NCBI RefSeq assembly: GCF_000003195.3
Contig: NC_012873.2
Location: 48,517,166-48,581,165 of the forward strand
Source: Sorghum bicolor
Lineage: Eukaryota > Streptophyta > Magnoliopsida > Poales > Poaceae
DNA length: 64,000 nt
Reading direction: 5' to 3'
Of this stretch, positions 9,862 through 19,996 are shown in pieces. The position numbers were made by a program, and so were the translations under genes. Position 1 is the first letter of the stretch. Every line of letters starts with the position of its first letter. The notes beneath the pieces are model-generated. The model saw nothing but the letters and a program-made list of their open reading frames with translations. It ran no database searches and was not told the origin of the DNA.

Positions 9862-12800
9862 TGTGGCAGAACCTCCTAAGTGTTTGGGCCCACCGACACC
9901 TGCCATTGTCCTAAGGACCTCTGACGGTGATGCCGGGAGTCCTCCCACTTTAGAAGTCCGATGAGCATTGCTGGGCGCTCATTCCACTGCTACCTGTGGC
10001 GTACCAAGCTGGCTCGTCCTGACCACTGGTAATGGTCAAACAACGAGAACTGTTTCTTCTCGCCCTTACAGGATAGCAAGTGGCCACTTTAACACCAGGA
10101 TCATTCGTTGCGAAGATAAAGCAGTAACTCAACAACACAAGACCAAAATAATATTTCAGAGTGAAACAGCGGAAGTATTACATAACTTAATTTACAAAAG
10201 GAGTTCTTCCAAATAGTAGAGTGTTATTACAAGCCTGGTCCAGCGGAGCAACTGAAACTTTAGTATAGACAGAACAAAATTACAGACCCTGCCCATGGGT
10301 CACGCTCACTCTTCTTCGTCGTCGACCTCAACGACGGTCACACAACAGGGTCCGAAACAAGTCGGCTCCTGAGCTTCACCTGCAACAGGGGTATTGAAAC
10401 CCTGAGTACGGGAGTACTCAACAAGACTTATCCGACGGGAAAAGAGGAGAATTTAGGGATGCAGGCTTAGGGTAGACAAGGGGTGGCTGAGCAAGGAGCC
10501 AAAGTGTTTTGCGTAAAAGCTTACTAGTAGTGCATCCTTATTTTCAAGTTTTATCCCGAATTCCTCCCTCGCAGAGGCAGAGGAATTCGAGGATAGTCTA
10601 ACTGGTTGTTCCCCACAGACGAATCCGTGAGTTCCTAGTCCTATCATTAAGTATTATTTATCGATGGCCATAGCTTCATGTCGCTATGAGTCCGGGAATT
10701 GGGATCCGAACCTCATGAGACATTTTCCCCTTTCTCATTATATCACTTAGTTGCATATTTAACTACGATGAGGGTCGAAGGAATTGAGTCTCCCAATCGG
10801 GGAGCAACGACGATTCGAATCGCTTAGCAATCCAGCTGGAGTTCCTAACCACCCGACATATGTGGAACCAAATCTTGCATATATCAACCCGAATCAAGCT
10901 CTCCCCAAATTTGACCAGGTTCGCGGCACCCGAGAGCACAGTACTCCACCATCCTACAGCCGATCTAGATGTTTTCCGGTCATCTCAGATCCGTAAGGTT
11001 GGCACACGTTACTCTCGCCATCTTTCCACTCCCAGTGCGCGAGTAGCTGTTCGCGTCGAGGGATTACAAGATCGGGCTTACCGAGGGCAAGTGGCTAGTA
11101 CTATAAATTCTCAACCCAGCAGGCCATCAACGGACCGGTCCTTAATCGACACAGTTGGAGACACTACTTTAAGACTCCATTCTTAAAGCAAGTCCACCGA
11201 CCGGTCTCAACTTAAAACATCATTGATCATAAGTGTATCCCACAACAACCCTTCAATCTTTCTTGTTTAAAAACCTATCTAGTAGCAGGGCTAAGCATCG
11301 CTACGCAGTTTTAAAATAAAACAGGTGTCAAGGACAGGATACAGATATCAAGGTAGTAAATGCAGCAAGTAGGTTAACCCAATTCTCAACTACCTAATGC
11401 AGCATTTTCAATTCATAAGTGACAAAAGGTTTAAAACATCCAAGCAGGGGTTAATGCATCCGGGGCTTGCCTTGGTTGCAGGGCAGAGAGGGACCCTCGG
11501 AGACTTCCCAAGTCTCGGATCCGACTTCCTCGAACGGAGCACCGACCTCGGGGTTCGGTTCAACGGGCGCTCCTTCGGTCACGGACACTATACGCAAAAT
11601 GATGAATGCTTATGATATGCGTATGGCAATTATGCAAGATGGACCGAATTAAGTACGATTTGCCTTTTTAATGCAATACAGAATTGTCACTAAATAAAGT
11701 TGTTTACAATTTACTGTTTTTACCCAAGAGATTGCATCAGTAAATTAAAACTCCTTTTAATTCCTAATTATCCTGAATTAACTAATTATTAATCCTATTT
11801 ACCTTAATCAATTCTTAATTAACTACTAATGACAGTAATTAAGCATTAAAGCTGAACAACAATTAAATGCCAAAGGTCATTAGGGTTAATGACCTCAGGT
11901 CATCACATAATCCAAAATCACTCAACCCTAATTATGAGGACCTAAATAATCACTATTTAATTATTTTGGAATTATTACTTAAGTGTTAAATAAGGGTTTA
12001 TTAATATTTTAAACAAACATTATCCAAATGCCACCAAATTTTGTGGGGAGCCAGGGAACAATATTCAGAGGCATCTCACAATTTTTGGTGATTTTTGGAC
12101 ATACTAACAAATTATTAAAAATCATACAAGTTTTATTTGCTAATTAAAAGGGCCAATTTTTGTAGACATGTAAACTACCAAAAAAAATCCACTATTTTTC
12201 TTGGGTTCTACTTATTTCAGAGAATCTACACAAAAATTTCCATGATTTTTGCATTAACACACGAATTATTACACAAATTCAAACATTCAGCAAAAATTGC
12301 ATAAAAGGAAAAAGGAAAAGATTTTTCGCGCGGCGGGCGGCCTGGAACTTGGCCCGCAAGCCGGCCCACGCGCGCTCGGCCTGCTCACGCGCCGCGTAGA
12401 CGGCCTGCGTGGACACGGTCCACTCTGGCCCGAGCGCTTCCCGCGCCAGCGCCCTCTCCCTCTCTCTCTCACGCGGTCGCTGACGGGCGGGTCCCGCCCG
12501 TCAGCTCCGTCTCCTTCCTAGCGCCGCGGCTCCGGCGAGCTCCAGTGAGCCGTCGGCGAGCTCTCGGCCTTCGCGGCGAGACGTGTTAGCTTCCTCGACC
12601 TCCCGTGCACCCAGGGACACCCTTTTCTCCCACTCTCCTCTATCCTAACCCCTGTGACCACGGGCACGGCGGACGGCCGCCTCAGCCGAGCAGACGCCGG
12701 CCACTACGAGCGAGTAGAGCGTGACTTGAGCAGCGCAAAAGCACCAGGGGCTCACCGCGACTTCAACCGAACAAGAAGCGACAGCGGAGAGGCTCTGGTT

Positions 12801-13974
12801 GACGCTGGCCACGGTGACGTGCTTGCGGTGGCGCTCGGCCGGAGTTGGGGGAGAAACGGCTCGGGTGGAAGCTACGGTAGGATAGAGCGTGTGTTTGGGG
12901 GCGCAATCGGTGGCGGGGCTCACGGCGGAGCTGCTGGGGTGCTCAGGTGGCTTGGAACGGCAGCGAGTGAGGCGAATTGGAGAGGCGCAGGGAGCTCGTC
13001 GGCGTCGGGGTTCAAGAAAAGGAAGAGGGGACTCTGGCCACTCGGGGCTTTATCCCCACAACGGAAGGCGGTTCGCGGATGAGGACGTCCACGCGAAGCA
13101 CAGCAGCAAGCAGCTGCGTGGCCAGCTGCGTGGCGGCGCGCGCGGAGGCGGCTCTGCCCCGGCGGCAGAGCACCCCCCCTGCCGATCACTGTAGCCGGCC
13201 TCATCCACTCAGTTTGTCTTTTTGTGAAATCCGACCAAAATTTGAACTAAAGTCAAATTTCCACCAAAACAAAAGTTGTGCCAAATTTTGTAAGCTACAA
13301 ATCATATTTAGGTGTCCCAAGCTGATTCTCAATGGATCAAGGGTAATTTTGCCAAACAGTTTGAAAATCAAACTCAAATCAAAGAAATTCCAAATTTTTG
13401 AATTGGGGCAAAACAGAATTTCCAGAATTACTTTTGATTTTGTATAACAACTTGAAAAACTCCCAACATGAAAGTTTCTCAACTTTTTGTGATCTACAAC
13501 TTTCATGTTGACCACTTTTTCAAAATTCCAAATGGATTTTGAATTGGGGATTTAAGTTGGAAAAGGGGACACTTTCTGGAAATCTGTATTTTCAAAATTA
13601 CTTTGAATTTTGTATTGAAACTTCAAAAACTCAAAACACCAAAGTTGTACATCTTGCCAAGAGCTACAACTTTGCTTTTGAACTCAACCTCAAATTTTGC
13701 ATAGTTTTTGACTTAAGCAAAAGGGGACAAATCTAGGATCCAGAAATCAGGGTTTTCCCCCCCCCTTAGCTTCTCGGAAAACTTCCACCCTAGGGTTTTA
13801 GCAACCACACAAGCAACAACACACCACAGAAGCACACTCTACTTCCCTAAGCTCAAGCAATCAAAGTAAACTTATTTTAAGTTGATGCATACTAATGTGC
13901 TTTAACAATTATGCTTTGCAATGCTTATGATGACATGATCCGTTTTTAGTAACCGTAACATCAGGGATGTTACA
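9862..13974 (-). repeat. element A 3' LTR (element sense)
   Basis: On the plus strand it runs TGTGGCAGAACC to GATGTTACA. The partner LTR is 19997-24108 with constant offset 10135 until a C-run near 13757 (nine versus eight C). The region from about 12320 to 13200 is GC-rich, while 13210-13740 is AT-rich with repeated hairpins. Many short open frames in the GC-rich part show no recognisable domain. Confidence 0.93.
13464..13674. repeat. inverted-repeat cluster in element A LTR
   Basis: CAACATGAAAGTT (13464-13476) pairs perfectly with AACTTTCATGTTG (13498-13510), and CAAAGTTGTA (13640-13649) pairs with TACAACTTTG (13665-13674). A weaker third pair lies near 13271-13300. They sit in degenerate repeats of 150-200 bases. 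The same arrangement is in the partner LTR 10135 bases further on. Confidence 0.7.
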
Positions 13975-14012
13975 GCCCTTCCCCCTTAAAGAAATCTCGT
14001 CCCCGAGATTTA
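13975..14012 (-). promoter_or_regulatory. element A polypurine tract and adjacent hairpin
   Basis: On the minus strand a purine run TTAAGGGGGAAGGG ends next to the LTR start TGTAACATCC. Just upstream in element sense is the inverted repeat AAATCTCG / CGAGATTT (13992-13999, 14004-14011). A GGGGACGAGATTT-like block before the PPT recurs in Tekay-type elements. Confidence 0.75.
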
Positions 14013-14179
14013 AAACCTTAGGGTAAGTAATGGAAAAGGAAATTTGTCAAAACTCTTTCATCTTCAACTTTTCCATAAGGCAAGGAATTGGGGAAAAATA
14101 CTTCATTATAAGCATATATGTACATTAAGTACATGGCTTTGGCGACTCTGTTTCTTCACTGGAGTACATCCTCTGGTTA

Positions 14180-17100
14180 TCATATATGGTCCTGAAGAGA
14201 AGCATAGAATTCAGGAAAATTCTCTAGCAAGTAATCTTCAGATTCCCAGGTGGCTTCTTCTTCAGAGTGCTGGCTCCATTGTACCTTATACCATTTGGTG
14301 GTTGTCCTTCGAGTAACTCTAGCTTTTTGATCCAGTACTCGGATAGGATATTCCGAATAAGTTAGATCTGGTTCAAGCTTTACATCTTCAATATCTTGAA
14401 CTCGATCTGGTACCCGAAGACACTTTTTCAGTTGAGACACATGGAACACATTATGTACCCCGGATAATCGTTCGGGCAGTTTAAGGCGGTAAGCGACCTG
14501 CCCACATCGGTCAATAATTGGAAATGGACCAATGTAACGAGGCGCTAACTTGCCTTTAACACCAAAACGATTTACTCCTTTCATTGGGGATACTTTCAAA
14601 TACACATGATCACCCTTGGTGAACCTTAATGGTCGACGCCTTTTATCAGCGTAACTTTTCTGTCGGGACTGAGCAACTTTCAAGTTATTTTGGATTTGTT
14701 TCACTTTGTTCTCAGTCTCTTTCACTAAGTCAACTCCGAAGAACCATCTTTCTCCAGGTTCTGACTAGTGTAACGGAGTTCGACATCGGCGACCATACAG
14801 TGCCTCAAAGGGAGCCATTTTGATACTCTCTTGATAGCTATTATTGTAGGAAAATTCTGCTAGAGGCAAGCAGTCATCCCACTTATCTGGAAAATTCAGG
14901 GCACAAGATCTTAATAGATCTTCTAGGGTTTGATTTACCCTTTCAGTTTGCCCACCGGTTTGAGGGTGGTAGGCTGTGCTATATAAAAGCTTAGTGCCCA
15001 AGGACTCATGTAAACATTTCCAGAATTGGGAGACAAATTGTGTGCCTCTATCTGACACTATTGTCTTTGGCACTCCATGCAGACTTAGGATACGGTCGAA
15101 ATAAATCTTAGCACAGGTGGAGGCAGGATACAATAGCTTTACCGGCAGAAAATGTGCTGTTTTGGTGAGGCGATCTACTATGACCCAAATGGAATCAAAG
15201 CCCTTGGCCGTCTTGGGCAATCCTACTATGAAATCCATACTTATGTCATCCCATTTCCATGCGGGGATAGGCAAAGGTTGCAACTCCCCAGCGGATTTGA
15301 GATGAATGGCTTTGACCTTTCGACAGGTGTCACATTGGGCCACATAGCGAGCTATTTCTATCTTCATTTTTGTCCACCAAAACCTTTGCTTCAGGTCCTG
15401 ATACATCTTATTGCTTCCCGGATGAATAGAATACCTCGTGGTATGAGCTTCATCTAGGATTTGCTGACGTAGCTCAGGTACCTTTGGAACCACTAACCGG
15501 TTCTTGAACCAGATTACTCCCGCATCATCCACCTTAAAGTCTGTGGGTGCTCTATTAGAAATCTTCTCTTTAAGATGTCTCATGCCTTTGTTTTCTTTTT
15601 GTGCCTTTATGATTTGAGCCTCGAGATTGAAATCAATCTTTAAATTGGAAAGGCTTCCTTGGGAAATCATTTCTATTCCCAAGTTCTCTAGCTCTTGGCA
15701 CAAAGTTATATCCCTAGGCGTCACTGTTAAGCAATTACAGTGAGCCTTACGACTGAGGGCATCCGCTACTACATTTGCCTTGCCAGGGTGATAATGCACC
15801 TCAAGGTCGTAATCTTTAATTAGTTCTAGCCACCTTCGCTGGCGCATATTAAGCTCAGCTTGAGTAAAGATATACTTCAAGCTTTTGTGATCTGTATATA
15901 CATGACATGTGTTTCCCAACAAATAATGACGCCAGATCTTTAATGCATGTACCACGGCGGCTAGTTCGAGATCATGGGTCGGGTAATTCTCTTCATGAGG
16001 TTTGAGTTGTCTGGAAGCATATGCAATTACGCGACCCTCCTGCATCAGCACACAGCCTAACCCGATCCCTGATGCGTCACAATATACATCAAAGGGTTTT
16101 TCAATATCTGGCTGGGCTAAGACAGGTGCAGTTGTCAACAACCTTTTCAGAGTCTGAAAAGCTTGCTCACATTGGGGTGACCAAACAAATTTTGTTTGAC
16201 TTTTGAGCAAGGTTGTGATTGGTTTGGCGACTCTGGAAAAGTCCGGGATGAAACGACGGTAATATCCCGCCATGCCCAGAAAACTACGGACCTCATGCAC
16301 CGTAGTCGGGGGTTTCCAATTCAACACATCTTCTACCTTGCCTGGGTCTACAGCGACTCCTTCCGCTGATAATACATGACCCAGGAAATGGACTTTGTCC
16401 AGCCAGAACTCACATTTGCTGAACTTGGCATATAGCTGATGCTCCCTGAGACGGGTCAGCACGATTCTCAAGTGTTCAGCATGTTCCTTCTTAGTTTTGG
16501 AGTAAATCAAGATGTCATCGATGAAGACGACCACAAATTTGTCTAGTTCTGGCATGAAGACAGAGTTCATCAGGTACATAAAATGGGCCGGTGCGTTGGT
16601 CAACCCAAACGACATCACCAAGTACTCATACAGCCCATAACGGGTTGTAAAAGCTGTCTTGGGCACATCTTCCGGCCTAATTTTAATTTGGTGGTACCCT
16701 GATCTCAAATCAATTTTTGAGAACACTTTGGCCCCAGCTAGCTGGTCAAACAATAAGTCAATGCGGGGCAATGGGTACTTGTTCTTAATCGTCACCTCAT
16801 TTAGAGGACGATAATCGACACACAGCCTTAATGTCTGATCTTTCTTCTTCACAAACAAGGCTGGGCAACCCCATGGAGAAGAACTGGGCTGAATAAAACC
16901 CTTCTGCAACAACTCTTGTAATTGGGTTTTTAATTCGGCCAGCTCTTTCGGTGCCATTCTGTAGGCCCTTCGAGATATTGGGGCCATTCCTGGTTTCAAT
17001 TCTATACTGAATTGTACATCCCGGTCCGGAGGCAGACCTGGTAAGTCTTCAGGAAATACATCCGGAAAATCTCGAACTACCGGAATATCTTTGACTTCAG

Positions 17101-18712
17101 ACACATTTGCGGCATGAACTTGCCCAATTGTCCGTTTGGGAGTAACTAATTGGATTAGCAAATAAGAATTCTCATTGGGCAATGGGATTTTAATGGTTCG
17201 GTGCAAGGTGTCTAGCACAACCCCTCGTTGCGCCATCCAGTTCATGCCTAAGATGACATCAATTTCTTGGTCCTTAAGAACAATCATGCTAGTAGGAAAA
17301 TTGTGCCCACCAAATTCGATGGGTACTTGGTGAACCATTTCTTTAGACAGCAGCCGTCCTCCTGGCGACTGTATATAAAAATGATCTTGTGTTTCCCCAA
17401 TGGGTATGCCATGCTTTAACACAAAGGTGCGATTGATAAATGTATGAGATGCACCAGAATCAAAGAGCATTAAAGCAGGATGCTTCGCAACAGGAAACGT
17501 ACCCATCATCACTGGTTCACCCTCTGGAATTGTCTCCACTTCAGTATGGAAGACTTGCCCTGTCTTCTTTACCGGTCTACCTTTCTGTACCTGTTGCCCT
17601 TTTTGAACCCCAGTTCTGAACTGACCCGGCTGGGGTTGGCCCATAGGTGGCCTTGGAAAGGTAGGGTTGGTTTGACGGGGAAAAGGGCACTCTTTAGAGA
17701 AATGCCCAGGTTTACCACAATTGAAGCAAGGGTAATTGTGGCTGGGCGGAGCAGTAGGGCGAACACCCGGGGCGTTCGGCTGGCGTGGTGCAAAAGCGAT
17801 GGCAGTAGGTCGAGAATATACCTGCTGCCCGGGTCTGTACTGTGGAGGGGAGAAAGGACCACGATAAGGTAACGGCGTTTGGAAACGTCCGTGGCCCTGT
17901 GGATGATAAATGATCCTCTGGCGCTTTTGACCGCGACCAGAGAAAGAAGAGGAAGCAGCCTTCTTCTTGGCTTCCTTATGTTTCCTATTCTTTTCCTCTG
18001 AGGCGATAGCAATATTTACCGCCTCATAGAAAGTAGCATTTTGGCAAGTGGTCATCATGGTCTGAAGTTTAGTATTTAGACCACGCATGAAACAGGCTTT
18101 CCTCTTTCTATTAGTGTTCACATGATCCGTGGCATATTGAGAGAGATGATTAAACCTTGCCACGTATTCCATAACACTTTTATCGCCTTGCTGCAAGGCG
18201 AGAAACTCTTCGGCCTTCATGGCCATGAGCCCTTCGGGGATGTAGTGGGCGCGGAACGCGTCCCTAAATTCAGTCCAAGTGACTTGGTGTCCGGGAGCTT
18301 GAATAGCTAAGAAGTTCTCCCACCAGGCACCTGCAGCTCCCCGAAGCTGCTGAGCTGCAAATAAGGGTTTCTGAGTTTCTGAACACTGAATCAAACTAAA
18401 CTTATGCTCCATAGTTCGGAGCCAGTCATCCGCTTCTAAAGGCTCATCGGCCTTAGTGAACACCGGGGGCCTGGTCTCGGTAAAGTCCACATACCGAGCC
18501 TCTCCGTCCCCGTTGCGCGGTGCCCTGAAGTTTGGAGCAGGGTGTGTTTGACGCTGTGCTAGCTCGCGCAGCAAGCGAGCGTTGTCAGTTGTGGCACTTA
18601 GCAGGACAGCAATGGCGTCAGCCAAAGAAGGTGGAGCAGGTGGAGGGTTGGGGATATCATCCCCTCCCTGGGATGTCCCAGCCCCATCGGATCCGCGAGT
18701 ACGCATCGGCAT
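14180..18712 (-). pseudogene. gag-pol: element A gag-pol polyprotein with chromodomain, one in-frame stop
   Basis: A single frame starts at ATG 18712 and ends at 14180, about 1510 codons, broken only by TAG at 14765-14767 (codon 1316). Domains in order: retrotransposon Gag (about residues 110-210), CCHC knuckle [14 protein letters not shown] (about 330), protease DSGASHTF (about 416), RT with FIDDILIYS (about 728), RNase H starting FDVYCDASG (about 878), integrase zinc finger H..H..CDTC (about 1090-1135), DDE core with [15 protein letters not shown] and QTERVNQ, then after the stop the GPF/Y segment (YIGPFPI) and a chromodomain with KWYKVQW and ATWES (about 1455-1505). The stop removes the GPF/Y region and chromodomain from the translated protein. 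The rest looks intact. Confidence 0.93.
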
Positions 18713-18919
18713 CTGTTACAAGAATCGTAGATACCTGTTACCACGTAAGATTCATAACACAGAACATATCTTCCATTCACTTATTAAACATTAGTTAGAT
18801 ACACACCAAGAGTAAACAAGTACAACTTTTCAAACCAAAAGAGAACTTATATTACAAACCCGAACCCCACTATGGCAAGCTAAGACCCCTACAACGACGT
18901 TGCCCTCGGTTTCACCGAA
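18713..18919 (-). other. spacer between accessory ORF and gag-pol of element A
   Basis: About 200 bases separate the accessory ORF stop (18920) from the gag-pol start (18712). In gag-pol frame it is not open throughout, so gag-pol needs its own initiation, splicing or reinitiation. I see no clear promoter. Confidence 0.4.
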
Positions 18920-19624
18920 CTAATCGGTGTGGCCAGAGCTGTAGCCCGGGTCGTCATTGCCATCATCTTGATTACCCCCTGGGTTGTGGTCATCGGGGTC
19001 GGACTCCTCTTCATCACTGAGGCCTGGATCGGGTTCTCCATCGTCTGCCAACTCGCCATCCGTATCCATTTCTCCTTCGCCGGGAGGTGGATGGAGTTGA
19101 TGATACAGATTAAATGCAATATCACGATACTGCATAGCCAAGTCATTGACTGTATCCAAGTGATGTGCCAGCTCCAGTTTCTCCAGCTGGAGCTGGTCCT
19201 CTCGTTGCCACGCGACATCCCGTTGTGCGGTGACCGTGGCCGCCATCTTCACATACAAATCCTTAAGATACTTTGCCTTGCCCAACTTTGCGTTCATCCT
19301 AGTTAGCTCATGCCTATGGGTGCTCCTAGCTTCTTCCTCTCGGGCAATGGCTGCATTCCGCTCCTCCACCATCCGGGACAACATAGCTTCACAATTTTCT
19401 GTAGCTTGTTTTTCTTTGGCCAGTTGAGCTTTAAGTTTGCCAATCTCCATAACATTGTACATTCTCTCTCTCATCACCTCAGTCAACTCGGCGGACAACC
19501 TGTCCACCTCCTGCTGAGGCGGTGAACGGCTACTACTGGCTTGATCACTGCGTGGAGCTAGCTGATGTCGGGGAACTCCTTTTGGACCAGTCCGCTTACG
19601 CGGGGTCTGCTTCTGACGAGCCAT
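18920..19624 (-). CDS. element A accessory ORF with histone H3-like N-terminus (234 aa)
   Basis: An intact ORF upstream of gag-pol in element sense; the ATG is 19622-19624 and begins right after the leader. Residues 1-13 are MARQKQTPRKRTG; residues 15-23 are KGVPRHQLA. Aligned to the histone H3 tail (ARTKQTARKSTGGK, then APRKQLA), the match keeps positions equivalent to R2, K4, Q5, T6, R8, K9, T11, G12, K14, P16, R17, Q19, L20 and A21, with one inserted residue after K14. Then comes a Ser-rich linker (about 30-38), a long charged predicted coiled coil (about 40-150) and a strongly acidic Asp/Glu/Pro C-terminus (about 178-234). No known enzyme domain. Role unknown; a reader-binding mimic or chance similarity are both possible. 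Confidence 0.8.
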   Translation of the reverse strand: MARQKQTPRKRTGPKGVPRHQLAPRSDQASSSRSPPQQEVDRLSAELTEVMRERMYNVMEIGKLKAQLAKEKQATENCEAMLSRMVEERNAAIAREEEARSTHRHELTRMNAKLGKAKYLKDLYVKMAATVTAQRDVAWQREDQLQLEKLELAHHLDTVNDLAMQYRDIAFNLYHQLHPPPGEGEMDTDGELADDGEPDPGLSDEEESDPDDHNPGGNQDDGNDDPGYSSGHTD

Positions 19625-19996
19625 CCTGTAGAGGGTAAGTTTAGATGAATAAGAGAGACCTTAAAGGTTAGCAAGAATAGGATTGATTCTATTCACCCAA
19701 CCCAACAAGGAGGAAGGAACTTAACCAGTTAATACATCATGATGCATGCACGAACTTACGATTCCTACTAACAATTCGTAACAACAGTACCTTAAATTTT
19801 TACAACATAGGGCAATACTTTAGGTTGCTCCTCCATACCACTTCAAAAATTCTCAGAAAGCCTATAGACAGGGGTAGATTAGGACTAAGCACTTGGACTC
19901 AAAATAGGCAGGTTCATAATATTAGTTCCAAACGAATTTTTGAAGTTTTTCAAAAGGTTCAGCAGTCATCTTAGCAACGAATGCTCTGATACCAGC
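19625..19996 (-). promoter_or_regulatory. element A leader with primer-binding site
   Basis: In element sense the 5' LTR ends at 19997, two bases follow, and TGGTATCAGAGC reads from 19994 to 19983, complementary to initiator methionine tRNA. The remaining 360 bases to the accessory ORF are untranslated leader with no other visible feature. Confidence 0.85.

Noticed and set aside
12654..13447. Several ORFs of 90-156 codons in the element A LTR, repeated in the other LTR
   Set aside because: Their conservation is only that of the two LTR copies; composition is GC-rich, overlapping frames are equally open and no domain is recognisable.
18920..19624. A captured genuine histone H3 gene
   Set aside because: Similarity stops after about residue 23; the histone fold is absent and replaced by a coiled coil and acidic tail, so this is tail resemblance only.
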